Notes under the pieces: model-generated
The model's input: only the letters and a program-made list of their open reading frames with translations
Databases searched by the model: none
Told to the model about the DNA's origin: nothing
In this document: piece by piece, positions 16,563 through 26,685 of the stretch
How positions within the stretch are numbered: position 1 is the stretch's first letter
How the letters are laid out: each line of letters starts with the position of its first letter
Source: Halorubellus sp. JP-L1
GTDB taxonomy: Archaea; Halobacteriota; Halobacteria; Halobacteriales; Natrialbaceae
Assembly: GCF_011440375.1 (NCBI RefSeq)
Contig: NZ_JAAOIR010000002.1
Location: 1-64,000, forward strand
Direction of reading: 5' to 3'
Length of the DNA stretch: 64,000 bases
Position numbers and translations under genes: made by a program

Positions 16563-17414
16563 ATGAATGTCGCGGACGCGATGACGACGCGCTCGGAGCT
16601 AGTCACGGTCGAGTTGCCCGGGACGCGCGACGACGTGCTGGAGTACCTCCAGGAGTACGAGTTCTCGTCGGTGCCGGTGGTGAAGCGGACCGACGCGGGC
16701 GAGGAGTACCGCGGGCTGGTGTCTCGGGACGCGCTCATCGAGCACCCCGACGAGGACCAGTTGGCGATCCTGATGGAGGACGTGCCGACGACGACGGCCG
16801 GGGAGAGCCTGGAGTCGGTCGCCCGGGTGATGGTCGAGGAGGGCGCGCGTCGCATGCCGGTCGTTGACGGCCAGCTGGAGGGTATCGTGACGGTGACGGA
16901 CGTCGTGCACGCGATCGCACGCGGCGACGCGGCGACGGATGCGACCGTCGAGGGCTACGCGTCCCGGGACGTGAACACGACGTACGAGGGGACGCCGCTT
17001 CCGGTCGCGGAGCGCGAGCTGTTCTACGCGAACGTGCCGTACGCGGTCGTGCTCGACGACGACGCGGACGTGTCGGGGATGTTGACGGAGGTCGACATCC
17101 TCGAGGTGGCGCGGATCGTCGAGGGCGAGGACGACACGGGCGACTCGATCGCGAACGAGGACGACGAGTGGATGTGGGAGGGGATCAAGGCGGTCGGTGG
17201 CCGGTACGTGCCGACGCGGAACGTCGAGATTCCCGCGGAACCGGTTCGGGAGTTCATGACGGCGGACGTGGTGACGATCTCGACGCGGACGTCCGTCGAG
17301 GAGGCCGCCCAGCGCATGATCAGCGAGGACATCGAGCAGGTGCCGATGGTGTCCGGCGACCGGCTCGTCGGCATCGTCCGGGACGTGGACCTCCTGGAGG
17401 CGCTGTATGAGTAG
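16563..17414 (+). CDS. Four-CBS-domain protein
   Basis: A 283-aa protein made of two CBS pairs (about 1-120 and 130-283). Each repeat has the xxxPVV and GIV(T/R)xxD pattern, e.g. RRMPVVDGQLEGIVTVTDV and EQVPMVSGDRLVGIVRDVDLLE. CBS pairs bind adenosine nucleotides and report energy state. The gene overlaps glyS by 8 bases, so it is translated just ahead of glycyl-tRNA synthetase. This makes an energy-sensing link plausible, but that is inference. Confidence 0.9.
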   Translation: MNVADAMTTRSELVTVELPGTRDDVLEYLQEYEFSSVPVVKRTDAGEEYRGLVSRDALIEHPDEDQLAILMEDVPTTTAGESLESVARVMVEEGARRMPVVDGQLEGIVTVTDVVHAIARGDAATDATVEGYASRDVNTTYEGTPLPVAERELFYANVPYAVVLDDDADVSGMLTEVDILEVARIVEGEDDTGDSIANEDDEWMWEGIKAVGGRYVPTRNVEIPAEPVREFMTADVVTISTRTSVEEAAQRMISEDIEQVPMVSGDRLVGIVRDVDLLEALYE

Positions 17415-19140
17415 CGACCTGAGCGAGCTCGCGCGCCGTCGCGGGTTCTTCTTCCAGGCGAACGAGTCCTACGGCGGCGTCGCTGGGTTCTACACGTACG
17501 GTCCCGAGGGGGCGGCGTTGAAGCGGAAGGTCGAGGAGGCGTGGCGCGACCGGTTCGTGACGAAGGAGGGGAACCTCGAGATCGATTCGCCGACGGTGAC
17601 GCCCGAGGCGGTGTTCGAGGCCTCGGGTCACCTCGAGGGATTCGACGACATGCTCGTCGAGTGCGCGGAGTGCGGGGAGAGTCATCGCGCGGACCACGTG
17701 GTCGAGGACGCGACGGACGTGGAGGACGCCGAGAGCCTGCCGACCGACGAGGTCGAGGACCTGATCGCGGAGCACGACCTGCCGTGTCCGGAGTGCGGGG
17801 CGAGTCTCGCCGGCCAGCCCGTGGAGACGTTCAACCTGATGTTCGAGACCGAGATCGGGCCGGGCGGCGACCAGGCGGGGTTCCTGCGCCCGGAGACGGC
17901 CCAGGGGATGTTCACGGAGTTCCCGCGTCTGAAGGAGTACGCGCGCAACCAGACGCCGTTCGGCGTCGCGCAGATCGGGACGGGCTACCGGAACGAGATC
18001 TCGCCGCGCAACGCGCTGTTGCGCGCTCGCGAGTTCACGATGGCGGAGCTGGAGATGTTCGTCGACCCCGAGGCAGACGAGCCGGACCTTGCCGCGGTCG
18101 CGGACGTCGACCTGCCGCTGTATCCGGTGGACGCGCAGCAGGCCGACGGCGAGGAGTACCTGCACATGACGCCCGTGGAGGCCGTCGAGGCGGGCGTGGT
18201 CGGGAGCGACTGGATCGCGTACTTCCTCGGGCGGTCGACGGCGTGGTTCGAGCGCGTCGGCGTGGACCTGGAGCGATTCCGGCTCCGCCAGCACCTCCCG
18301 GGCGAGCTCGCGCACTACGCGAGCGACTGCTGGGACGCGGAGGCGCTCGTCGACGGCGACTGGGTCGAGATCGAGGGAATTGCGGCTCGGAGCGACTACG
18401 ACCTCTCGAAGCACGCCAAGTACGCCGACGACTCGTTCACGATCTTCAAGGAGTACGACGAGCCGGTGTCGACCGAGCGTGCGACGGTCGACCCGGACAT
18501 GAGCTACCTCGGCCCCGAGTTCGGTGGGGCCGCGGGCGAGGTCGCCGACGCCCTGCAGGCGCTCGCGGAGCGCGACCGGTCGGCGTTCGACGGCGACGAG
18601 GTCGTCGTCTCCGTCGACGGCGACGAGTACGCGGTCCCCGTCGAGCAGACGGGGTTCGCGGTCGAGGAGGTCACGGAGCACGGCGAGCACGTCACGCCGC
18701 ACGTCGTCGAGCCGGCGTTCGGCGTCGGTCGCGTCGTGTATTCGGTGCTCGCGCACGCGCACGAGTCGGACGTCGTCGAGGGCGAGGAGCGGGACGTGCT
18801 CCGGCTCCCGCAGGCGGTCGCGCCGACGTTCGTCGGCGTGTTCCCGCTCACTGACCAGGACGGCCTGCCCGAGACGGCCCGCGAGGTCGCGGAGACGCTC
18901 CGCGCGGCCGGATTGGACGTCACGTACGACGACTCGGGGAGCATCGGGCGTCGGTACCGCCGCCAGGACGAGGTGGGGACGCCGTACTGCGTGACGCTGG
19001 ACGCCGACCCGGAGGGGACGGCGACGATCCGCGAACGCGACTCGACCGCGCAGGCGCGCGTCGAGCTGGACGACCTCGTCGGGACGCTCGCGGAGTTGCG
19101 GGCGGGCGAACTCGCGTTCGAGGACCTCCCGGAAGCGTGA
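17407..19140 (+). CDS. glyS: Glycyl-tRNA synthetase
   Basis: A 577-aa class II synthetase of the archaeal/eukaryotic alpha2 type, which charges tRNA-Gly. The N-terminal catalytic core starts with LARRRGFFFQANESYGGVAGFYTYGPEG. A Cys4-type insertion (CAECGE...CPECGA, ~80-137) follows. Motif 2 is around FGVAQIGTGYRNEISPR and motif 3 around VVEPAFGVGR. The C-terminal ~110 residues form the anticodon-binding domain (APTFVGVFPL...). It overlaps the CBS gene upstream and the dolichol-kinase-like gene downstream, so the three form one translation unit. Confidence 0.95.
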   Translation: MSSDLSELARRRGFFFQANESYGGVAGFYTYGPEGAALKRKVEEAWRDRFVTKEGNLEIDSPTVTPEAVFEASGHLEGFDDMLVECAECGESHRADHVVEDATDVEDAESLPTDEVEDLIAEHDLPCPECGASLAGQPVETFNLMFETEIGPGGDQAGFLRPETAQGMFTEFPRLKEYARNQTPFGVAQIGTGYRNEISPRNALLRAREFTMAELEMFVDPEADEPDLAAVADVDLPLYPVDAQQADGEEYLHMTPVEAVEAGVVGSDWIAYFLGRSTAWFERVGVDLERFRLRQHLPGELAHYASDCWDAEALVDGDWVEIEGIAARSDYDLSKHAKYADDSFTIFKEYDEPVSTERATVDPDMSYLGPEFGGAAGEVADALQALAERDRSAFDGDEVVVSVDGDEYAVPVEQTGFAVEEVTEHGEHVTPHVVEPAFGVGRVVYSVLAHAHESDVVEGEERDVLRLPQAVAPTFVGVFPLTDQDGLPETAREVAETLRAAGLDVTYDDSGSIGRRYRRQDEVGTPYCVTLDADPEGTATIRERDSTAQARVELDDLVGTLAELRAGELAFEDLPEA

Positions 19141-19763
19141 CGGAGTCGGGTAGCGATCAGTTGGCGGGACTCCGCGACGAGGTGGCGCGACGCCTCGTAC
19201 ACGCGAGCGGTGCGGCCGTCCCGGTCGCGTGGCTCCTGGGTGCGCCGTGGTGGCTCGTGCAGGCGTTCATGGTGGTCGCGGCGGTCGGCGCGGCCGTCCT
19301 CGAAGCCGTCCGCCTGTTCGTCGGCCTCGAGTGGGTGGTGTTCGACAAGCTCACTCGCGAGTACGAGCAGGACAACCCCGCGGGGTACGCGCTGTACATG
19401 TGGAGCGTCGCCGCGGTCGTCCTCGCGTTCGGCCACGAGCCCCGGATCGCGGTGGTGGCGATGCTCGCGCTCTCGCTGGGCGACCCCATCAGCGGCCTGC
19501 TCGCGTCCGGGGAACTGCGGACGGTGAAGCGACCGCGGGTCCTGCTCGCGATGTTCGCGACGACGCTCGTACTCGCGTGGCCGTTCTTGCCGCTGTCGGC
19601 GGCGCTCGTCGCCGCGGTCGGCGCGACGGTCGCCGACGGCGTGAAACCGCGGTTCCGTGGGGTCATCGTCGACGACAACCTCTCGATCCCGATCGTCGTC
19701 GCCGTGGCCGCGTGGGCGGCCATGCGGTACTTGCCCTCGCTCGCCCCGCCACTCGGTGCGTGA
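19137..19763 (+). CDS. Dolichol kinase-like membrane protein
   Basis: A 208-aa integral membrane protein related to dolichol/phytol kinases, which use CTP to phosphorylate a polyprenol. Six to seven hydrophobic segments are visible. The family marker GDPISGL is near 120-126 and VADGVKPRFRG near 165. The GTG start overlaps the glyS stop (GTGA). It probably supplies lipid carrier for protein glycosylation or recycles isoprenoid alcohol; the substrate cannot be told from sequence. Confidence 0.8.
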   Translation: MTESGSDQLAGLRDEVARRLVHASGAAVPVAWLLGAPWWLVQAFMVVAAVGAAVLEAVRLFVGLEWVVFDKLTREYEQDNPAGYALYMWSVAAVVLAFGHEPRIAVVAMLALSLGDPISGLLASGELRTVKRPRVLLAMFATTLVLAWPFLPLSAALVAAVGATVADGVKPRFRGVIVDDNLSIPIVVAVAAWAAMRYLPSLAPPLGA

Positions 19764-19853
19764 CGGCAACCGGTCGTCGCCGACGACCGGGCGCTTCACT
19801 TCCGCCGCGCTCGGCGAACCCTTAACCCGCCGGGCGCGCTACGAGTCGGGTAG

Positions 19854-22439
19854 ATGGCGACGACTGACGACGGCGACGTCGCGTACGTCGAGCACCCGCT
19901 CCTGAATCCCGGGTTCATCGAGCGACGCCTGTACCAGCTCCAGCTCGCGGGCGCGGCAGCGGACGCGCACACGCTCGTCTGCCTCCCGACGGGGCTGGGG
20001 AAGACGACGGTGAGCTTGCTGGTGACCGCGCGGCGACTGCACGAGGTCGGGGGGACCGCGCTCTTGCTCGCGCCGACGAAGCCGCTCGTGAACCAGCACG
20101 CGCAGTTCTACCGCGAGGCGCTCTCCGTCCCGGACGACGAGATCGTGGTGTTCACGGGCGAGGTCAAGCCCGAGGACCGCGCGGCGCTCTGGGGCGAGGC
20201 ACGGGTGGTCATCGCGACGCCGCAGGTCGTCGAGAACGACCTCGTCGGCTCGCGGATCACGCTGTCGGACGTGACGCACGTGACGTTCGACGAGTGCCAC
20301 CGCGCGACCGGCGACTACGCGTACACGTACATCGCGGAACGCTACCACCAGGACGCCGAGAACCCGCTCGTGACGGGGATGAGTGCCTCTCCGGGTGGGG
20401 ACGAGGAGGAGATCGAGACGGTGTGCGCGAACCTCGGCATCCGGCAGGTCGAGGTGATGACGGAGGAGGACGCGGACGTCGACGAGTACACGCACGACAC
20501 GGACGTCGAGTGGGTCGAGGTCACCCTCCCCGACGAGATCCTCGAGATACGGGACGCGCTGAACGACGTCATCAGCGATCGCTTGGAGGAGTTGAAGGAG
20601 CTGGGTGTGACGAGGAAGACGTCGCCGGACCTTTCGGAGAAGGAGGTCAACCGGATGAGTTCGGAGCTTCGCACCCTCATGGACAACGACCAGAGCGAGG
20701 GCTACCAGGGGATGAGTTTCCTCGCGGAGATCCGCAAGTTGCGGACGGCGGTGACGTACGTCGAGACCCAGAGCGTCGAGAGCCTCCGGCGGTACTTCGA
20801 GCGCCAGGAGAACGCGGCGCGCTCGTCCGGTGCGTCGAAGGCGAGCCAGCGGATGATCTCGGAGGCGAAGGTCGAGGAGGCGATGCGGCGCGCGAGGCGG
20901 TACGACGACCTCCACCCGAAGTACGCGCAGGCGCGCCGGCTGCTCGCGGAGACGCTCGGGCTCGAGGGCGGGGAGCGCGTCATCGTGTTCACGGAGTCCC
21001 GGGACACGGCGGAGGCGCTCACGGACTTCCTCTCCGATGGCTTCGACGTCCGCCGGTTCGTCGGTCAGGGCGACAAGGAGGGCAGCGACGGGATGACCCA
21101 GAAGCAGCAACAGGAGACCCTGGACGACTTCCGGGCGGGCGAGTTCGAGGTGCTGGTGTCGACGAGCGTCGCCGAGGAGGGCCTGGACGTCCCCGAGGTC
21201 GACCTCGTGTTGTTCTACGAGCCGGTGCCGACGGCGATCCGCTCGATCCAGCGGAAGGGCCGGACGGGCCGGCAGGCCGAGGGGCGCGTGGTCGTCCTGA
21301 TGGCTGAGGACACCAGGGACGAGGCGTACTTCTGGATCAGCAAGCGCCGGGAGCGCGAGATGGAGTCGGAGTTGCGCGACCTGAAGGCGAGCGTCGACGA
21401 CCTCGCGGAGGAGCTGGACGACTCTCAGGCGTCGCTGTCGGCGTTCGAGGACGCGGACGACGCCGCCGGCGCGGACGGCAACGACGCCGGTGGCGGGGAC
21501 GGTGCCGACGGCGGCGGTTCGGCCGACGAGTCGATGTCGTCGTCGGAGACGGCTGGGACGACCGCGGCACAGACGGCGAGCGACGGCGGCCCTCAGCCCG
21601 GCCTCCAGGACTTCACTGGCGGCGAGAGCGATGGTGGCGAGGCCGGTGACACGGAGAGCGACGCGGACGGCGACGGCGAGAACGACGAGCCGGATACCGC
21701 CGAGGCTGGCGCGGACGGCGACGCGCCCGTCGACGCTGACGCCGTGGAGCGCGCGGAACCGGACGCCGACGGCGGCGTCGAGGTGGTGGTCGACCAGCGC
21801 GAGATGGACTCGTCGATCCCGCGCGAGCTCTCGAAGCGCGAGGGCGTGACGACGCGGCTGGAGACGCTGTCGGTCGGGGACTACGTGCTCTCGGATCGCG
21901 TGGTCGCGGAACGCAAGTCCGTCGACGACTTCCTCGACACGCTAACGGGCGGCGACCGGTCGATGTTCGAACAACTCGGGGACGCGAGCCGGCACTACTC
22001 GCGGCCGGTCGTCGTGCTCGAGGGCGAGGGGAGTCTATACGGGCGGCGGAACGTCCACCCGAACGCGATCCGTGGCGCGCTCGCGTCCCTCGCCGTCGAC
22101 TTCGGCGTGAGCGTCCTGCGCACGCAGAGCGAGGCGGACACGATGGAGTTGCTGTCCGTGATCGCTGAACGCGAGCAGGAGGCGGAGGACCGCGAGGTGA
22201 GCGTGCACGGCGAGAAGGCCTCGAAGACGCTCGTCGAGCAACAGGAGTACGTCGTCTCCTCGATCGCGGACGTCGGCCCGGTGACGGCGCGCTCGCTCCT
22301 CGAGCACTTCTCGACGGTCGAGGCCGTCATGACCGCTCGTCAGGACGACCTCGAGGAAGTCGATGGCGTCGGCGCGGTCACCGCCGAACGCATCCGCGAG
22401 GTCGTCGGGAGCGAGTACGACCCCGGAACGAACGAGTAG
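19854..22439 (+). CDS. hef: Hef helicase/XPF-type nuclease
   Basis: An 861-aa fork-repair protein that processes stalled forks and branched DNA. N-terminal SF2 helicase: Walker A PTGLGKTT at ~45-52, DECH box, GMSASPGG, and motif VI QRKGRTGR. A charged Gly/Asp/Ala/Glu linker (~535-640) is low-complexity and typical of haloarchaeal acid adaptation. The ERCC4 nuclease domain (~645-780) has VDQRE and the catalytic ERKSVDDF at 686-693. A tandem helix-hairpin-helix end (~795-855) follows. Both activities look intact. It has its own promoter region (TTAAC at ~19820-19830). Confidence 0.95.
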   Translation: MATTDDGDVAYVEHPLLNPGFIERRLYQLQLAGAAADAHTLVCLPTGLGKTTVSLLVTARRLHEVGGTALLLAPTKPLVNQHAQFYREALSVPDDEIVVFTGEVKPEDRAALWGEARVVIATPQVVENDLVGSRITLSDVTHVTFDECHRATGDYAYTYIAERYHQDAENPLVTGMSASPGGDEEEIETVCANLGIRQVEVMTEEDADVDEYTHDTDVEWVEVTLPDEILEIRDALNDVISDRLEELKELGVTRKTSPDLSEKEVNRMSSELRTLMDNDQSEGYQGMSFLAEIRKLRTAVTYVETQSVESLRRYFERQENAARSSGASKASQRMISEAKVEEAMRRARRYDDLHPKYAQARRLLAETLGLEGGERVIVFTESRDTAEALTDFLSDGFDVRRFVGQGDKEGSDGMTQKQQQETLDDFRAGEFEVLVSTSVAEEGLDVPEVDLVLFYEPVPTAIRSIQRKGRTGRQAEGRVVVLMAEDTRDEAYFWISKRREREMESELRDLKASVDDLAEELDDSQASLSAFEDADDAAGADGNDAGGGDGADGGGSADESMSSSETAGTTAAQTASDGGPQPGLQDFTGGESDGGEAGDTESDADGDGENDEPDTAEAGADGDAPVDADAVERAEPDADGGVEVVVDQREMDSSIPRELSKREGVTTRLETLSVGDYVLSDRVVAERKSVDDFLDTLTGGDRSMFEQLGDASRHYSRPVVVLEGEGSLYGRRNVHPNAIRGALASLAVDFGVSVLRTQSEADTMELLSVIAEREQEAEDREVSVHGEKASKTLVEQQEYVVSSIADVGPVTARSLLEHFSTVEAVMTARQDDLEEVDGVGAVTAERIREVVGSEYDPGTNE

Positions 22440-22465
22440 GGCTCGATTCTCGAAGATAGAACGGA

Positions 22466-23125
22466 TTATCGGTCGAGCGCGTCGAGGGTGTCGGTGGCGT
22501 CGCGGACGACGGCGAGGTATTCGCGGGCGCGGTCGGGGTCGTCGGTACGCGCGGCGGCGGCGGCGAAGCGCTCGAGCGTCGCTTCGACGTTCCCGACGGC
22601 GTCCCCGTCCGTGGCGACGGGGTCGTGACCGCGGTCCACGGCGTCTGCGTTCCGGTCGGGGGCGTCGCCGCGAGCGTCCGAGCTCGGGGTCGCCGGCGTC
22701 AATTCGGTCGCAGAGGCAGGTTCGGCCGCAGAAGTCGGGTCGGTCGGTGCGTCGGCCGCGGGTGCGTTCGTGGAGGCGTCGGAGTCGGGCGACGGCGTCG
22801 GTTCGGTCTGGACCTCGATGGCGTCCGCGCCGGCGTCCTCCTGCTGGTCGGTGCTCTGTCGACTGGCCGTCTGCTGGTCGGCGGTCTGCTGGTCGGTTCC
22901 TCGCTGGTCGGTCTCGGCATCGGCGTCGCCGTTGCAGGACGGGCAGAACTCCTGGCCGTCGTACCGGAAGATCGGGTCGCCACAGCGCCCGCAGTGACTG
23001 TTCGTCATCGTCGCACCCTTCAGGAGCAACTCGCTCATGTGCTGGGTCGCCTCGCGGTCCTCGCGCTCGGCCTCGTACTTCTCCCTGAGTCGCTCGCGCT
23101 CGGCTTCCTTGTCGAAGTCGCTCAT
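22466..23125 (-). CDS. Sjogren's autoantigen p27-like zinc-ribbon protein
   Basis: A 219-aa protein of the Sjogren's syndrome/scleroderma autoantigen 1 family, found in archaea and eukaryotes; the biochemical role is not established. The N-terminal helix ([21 protein letters not shown]) is followed by [11 protein letters not shown] and a zinc ribbon C-x2-C...C-x2-C ([20 protein letters not shown]). Residues ~67-170 are a Gln/Thr/Ala/Asp-rich disordered stretch, and the end (~175-219) is helical. It converges with hef and diverges from mdh, sharing a 192-base upstream region. Confidence 0.85.
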   Translation of the reverse strand: MSDFDKEAERERLREKYEAEREDREATQHMSELLLKGATMTNSHCGRCGDPIFRYDGQEFCPSCNGDADAETDQRGTDQQTADQQTASRQSTDQQEDAGADAIEVQTEPTPSPDSDASTNAPAADAPTDPTSAAEPASATELTPATPSSDARGDAPDRNADAVDRGHDPVATDGDAVGNVEATLERFAAAAARTDDPDRAREYLAVVRDATDTLDALDR

Positions 23126-23317
23126 GGTCGACGAGAGACGCTCGGCGGCGAAAAGCGTGGCGTTCGTGCGACACGTACCGTCGGCGGAGACCGAATTGGA
23201 CCTCGTGACCGCCGGAGGGAGACGGCGACGAGTACCCACCAGCGGCGTCGCGGGGCGGCGGGCAGGACTTGCGACTTCGACACGATTAACTCCCCTGCGG
23301 TGGCAGTTTCTGGTGTT

Positions 23318-24232
23318 ATGACGAAAGTCAGCGTTGTCGGCGCGGCCGGTACGGTCGGTGCCGCCGCAGGGTACAATCTCGCGCTTCGGGACGTCGTGGA
23401 CGAGCTCGTCTTCGTGGACATCCCGGACAAGGAGGACGAGACCGTCGGGCAGGCCGCCGACGCGAACCACGGCGTGGCGTACGACTCGAACACGACGGTT
23501 CGACAGGGCTCGTACGCGGACACCGCGGGGTCGGACGTCGTCGTCATCACGGCGGGCATCCCGCGTCAGCCGGGCCAGACGCGCATCGACCTGGCGGGCG
23601 ACAACGCGCCGATCATGGAGGACATCCAGTCGAGTCTCGACGAGCACAACGACGACTACGTCTCCGTGACGACGTCGAACCCCGTCGACCTCCTGAACCG
23701 CCACCTCTACGAGGCCGGCGACCGCGACCGGAACAAGGTCGTCGGGTTCGGCGGCCGTCTGGACTCCGCGCGCTTCCGGTACGTCCTCAGCGAGCGCTTC
23801 GACACGCAAGTCCAGAACGTGGAGGCGACGATCCTCGGCGAGCACGGGGACGCGCAGGTCCCGGTGTTCTCGAAGGTCCGCGTCGACGGCCGCGACCCCT
23901 CCTTCAGCGGTGACGAGAAGGAGGAGATCCTCGGCGACCTCAAGCAGTCCGCGATGAACGTCATCGAGCGCAAGGGCGCGACGGAGTGGGGGCCGGCGAC
24001 GGGCGTCGCGCACATGGTCGAGGCGATCCTGAACGACACCGGCGAGGTGCTGCCTGCGAGCGTGAAGCTCCAGGGCGAGTTCGGGCACGAGGACGTCGCA
24101 CTCGGCGTTCCCGTGAAGCTTGGCGCGAACGGCGTCGAGGAGGTCGTCGAGTGGGACCTGTCGGCGTACGAGCGCGAGCAGCTCGGCGAGGCGGTCGACA
24201 AGCTCAGCGAGCAGTACGACGAGATCGCCTAG
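23318..24232 (+). CDS. mdh: Malate dehydrogenase
   Basis: A 304-aa LDH-like malate dehydrogenase interconverting malate and oxaloacetate in the TCA cycle. It has the Rossmann glycine motif GAAGTVG (7-13), NAD-binding acidic residue in FVDIP, substrate loop with the Arg pattern [10 protein letters not shown], catalytic His in [11 protein letters not shown], and the conserved NPVDLL. The length is normal for the halophilic tetrameric enzyme. The ATG at 23318 follows 'gattaac' (~23284-23290) by about 30 bases, a leaderless layout; longer in-frame starts would only add non-homologous sequence. Confidence 0.96.
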   Translation: MTKVSVVGAAGTVGAAAGYNLALRDVVDELVFVDIPDKEDETVGQAADANHGVAYDSNTTVRQGSYADTAGSDVVVITAGIPRQPGQTRIDLAGDNAPIMEDIQSSLDEHNDDYVSVTTSNPVDLLNRHLYEAGDRDRNKVVGFGGRLDSARFRYVLSERFDTQVQNVEATILGEHGDAQVPVFSKVRVDGRDPSFSGDEKEEILGDLKQSAMNVIERKGATEWGPATGVAHMVEAILNDTGEVLPASVKLQGEFGHEDVALGVPVKLGANGVEEVVEWDLSAYEREQLGEAVDKLSEQYDEIA

Positions 24233-24353
24233 AAGCAGTCGCGTTCCTTTTCCGGTCGGATTGGTGGTTCGAGTCGACGATCGCGGCGTCGCGAGTTGCG
24301 ACGTCGAAAGTTGCGTCGTCAGTCGCTGGCGCGCGCGGGCGTCGGCGTGGCTG

Positions 24354-24470
24354 TCACCAACTGCGTCGGTCGCGGTCGGTGCGGTCCTCGTCGGGGAGGG
24401 CGTCGGGCACCGACGCGTCGAGGAGGCGCGCCCATTCCTCGATGTGGGCGCGTCGGTCGCTGTGTCCCAT
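24354..24470 (-). CDS. Possible 38-residue protein
   Basis: A short frame starting MGHSDRRAHIEEW and ending RDRRSW. Its first half could be an amphipathic helix. Support comes from a TATA-like element on the minus strand (GAGTTATTC, ~24498-24506) about 30 bases upstream. Codon use is G+C3-rich as in real genes here. There is no recognised family. It sits between the convergent mdh and the Bat-like gene. Confidence 0.4.
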   Translation of the reverse strand: MGHSDRRAHIEEWARLLDASVPDALPDEDRTDRDRRSW

Positions 24471-24595
24471 GCCGGTAGGTATCGTGAACGTCCGAGAGAA
24501 TAACTCTTACGCCGATTGTATACGTTTCGGGCGATTGAACAGACGCCGTCGGGGGCGGGCGCTGGACTCTCGCGGTCTGGGGGTCGCCGATTCGG

Positions 24596-26569
24596 TCAGG
24601 GCCGGTCGAAGAACTCGCCGACGAGTTTGCGTTCGGCGGCGCGGAGGTGCTGGTGGTACGTCGACCGGGCGATACCCATGGATTCGGCGAGGTCGTCGCC
24701 GCTGGTCGGCCGCGGCCATTCGAAGAACTCGCCGAAGTACGCGCGGCGGAGGGCGGTGAGCTGGCGGTCGGTGAGGTCGGCTTCGAGGGCGGCGACGAAC
24801 TCCTGTTTCGTGGCGTCGGCGCGGTCGCGTTCGCGGTACGCGGTCAGTTCCACGTCGGCGAACGCGGACTCGACGTGGTCGACGAGCGACCGCGCGTTCG
24901 CGTCCCTTGGGAGTTCCACTTCGACGGTGGCGTTCGTCGGCGACGCCGTGATCTCGCGGATGTCGGCGCCGTAGTCGGCGAGCGTCGACAGCAGACCGGC
25001 GTTCTCGACCTCGAACTCGACGAGGCACGCGCCCTCGGTCGCGGTGACGACGGTGACGTCGACGACGTCCGGGAGGTCGGCGGCGACCGCTTCGAGTCGG
25101 TCCGGGTCGTCGGTCTCGACGGTGAAGAACATCCCGAGGCGGTCGTCGTCGCGATGCATCGAGCCGGCGTAGGACAGCGACACGTCCGCGTCTTCGGCGA
25201 TCCGGACGAAGAACGCGTCGCGGTTCCGGACGGTGAAGGCGAGGGAGACGACGTCGTCGGCGGTGAGCGTTCGCCGGGTCTCGACGGCGGAGATGGCGGT
25301 GCCGGCCATCCGCCCGAGCGCGTTCAGGACGGCGACTTCGCGGTCGTCGACGGCGGTGGCGTCGTCGACGTACGCGCAGAGGACGCCGTACTTCGCGTCG
25401 CGGTGCGAGAGCGGGACGACGGCGACGGTCGCGAACGCGTCGTCGACGCGGGCCTCGTGCCAGTCGCGGTCGGGGAGGTCGGCGACGTCGACGACTTGCG
25501 TCTCGCCGGTCTCGATCGCGGTCTGGATGGGGCCGTCGCTCGCGCGCAGGTCGAGGGGGTCGCCGTCGGGCGTGCCGCCGGCGATCGCGGTCGGCGCGAT
25601 GGTCTTCTCGGCGAGGTCGGGTTCGCCGACCCACGCGCACGTGTACGGGTCGTTGTCGACGATGAGGTCGCACGTCGCGGTCTCGACGGACTCGCGCGTG
25701 GTGGCTTCGACGAGCGCCTGTCCGGCGTCCTGGACGAGGCCGTCGATGCGTTCGAGGACGTGCTGGAGGCTCTCGCGTTCGGTCGCGAGTTCGGCGGCGC
25801 GGCGTTCGGCGACGCGTTCGGCGTTCACGCGCTCGCTGACGTCGGTCTGGAAGCCCACGAAGTGCGTGACGTCGCCGTCGGCGTCCCTCACTGGTGCGAT
25901 GTCGACGCGGTTCCAGAACTTCTCGCCGTCGGCGGTGTAGTTCGCGAGTTCGGTGGTGACGCTCGTCTCGGCCTCGATGGCGGCGCGCATCTCCGCGACG
26001 GCGTCGGGGTCTGAATCCTCGCCCTGGAGGAATCGACAGTTCCGGCCGACGACGTCCGCGCGGTCGTAGCCGGTGAGGTCGACGAACGCGTCGTTCGTGT
26101 ACACGAGCGGCATGTCGTCGGCGTCGGCGTCGGCGATCGTGATGCCGACGGGGGCTTCGTCGAGTGCGCGTTGCGTGAGGACGCCCGTGCGGTCGCGGCC
26201 GTCGTCGACGGCGCGCGAGACGGCGTCGTCGAGGCGGCGCTGCCAGTCGTCGACGCGGCGGACGTACGCGGTGACGTCGAGGGCGACGGCACGTTCGGCG
26301 AGCGCCTCGTCGCCGTCCGCGGTCAGGACGACGAACGGGACGTCGCCGTGGACGTCGCGGACGGTCTCCAGGAGGTCGATCGCGGACCGGTCGCCGAGGT
26401 CGCGCTCGCAGATGACGCAGTCGACGGCGTGATCGCCGAGTTCGACGAGCGCCGCGTCGGCGTCGTCGACGGCGGTCGAGTCGCGGCCGGTCGTCGCGAG
26501 GGCGTCGACGGTCGCCCCGGCTCGGTCCGAGTCCGCGTCGACGACGAGAACCCGGGGACGTGTCGTCAT
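24596..26569 (-). CDS. Bat-like regulator with pseudo-receiver, LOV, GAF-like and HTH domains
   Basis: A 657-aa bacterioopsin-activator-type regulator. Order: receiver-like domain (~5-118) in which the expected phospho-Asp position reads Glu55 (DCVICE); PAS/LOV domain (~130-245); helical linker (~246-275); GAF-like region (~280-420); Bat domain (~430-590); and an HTH of the bacterio-opsin activator type (~597-650, LTDRQLTALRRAYFGEFFEWPR). The PAS domain has the full LOV flavin signature: GRNCRFLQ with Cys178, NYTADGEKFWN, and FVGFQTDVSER. So it may sense blue light or redox through FMN. Target genes are unknown; no opsin genes are in the window. Confidence 0.9.
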   Translation of the reverse strand: MTTRPRVLVVDADSDRAGATVDALATTGRDSTAVDDADAALVELGDHAVDCVICERDLGDRSAIDLLETVRDVHGDVPFVVLTADGDEALAERAVALDVTAYVRRVDDWQRRLDDAVSRAVDDGRDRTGVLTQRALDEAPVGITIADADADDMPLVYTNDAFVDLTGYDRADVVGRNCRFLQGEDSDPDAVAEMRAAIEAETSVTTELANYTADGEKFWNRVDIAPVRDADGDVTHFVGFQTDVSERVNAERVAERRAAELATERESLQHVLERIDGLVQDAGQALVEATTRESVETATCDLIVDNDPYTCAWVGEPDLAEKTIAPTAIAGGTPDGDPLDLRASDGPIQTAIETGETQVVDVADLPDRDWHEARVDDAFATVAVVPLSHRDAKYGVLCAYVDDATAVDDREVAVLNALGRMAGTAISAVETRRTLTADDVVSLAFTVRNRDAFFVRIAEDADVSLSYAGSMHRDDDRLGMFFTVETDDPDRLEAVAADLPDVVDVTVVTATEGACLVEFEVENAGLLSTLADYGADIREITASPTNATVEVELPRDANARSLVDHVESAFADVELTAYRERDRADATKQEFVAALEADLTDRQLTALRRAYFGEFFEWPRPTSGDDLAESMGIARSTYHQHLRAAERKLVGEFFDRP

Positions 26570-26590
26570 ATCTCATACTCAGACTGCAAC

Positions 26591-26598
26591 CGTATAGG
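26591..26598 (-). promoter_or_regulatory. TATA box of the Bat-like gene
   Basis: The minus strand reads CCTATACG about 26 bases before the ATG at 26569, consistent with a leaderless transcript. Confidence 0.5.
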
Positions 26599-26685
26599 AG
26601 TGATGCGTCGTCGGGTCGTCCGGTCGTCGCGGGCGCGCGCCGTCGTCCGACGCTGCTCCTGTGATCCGTTGCGTGCGCTCGCCGG

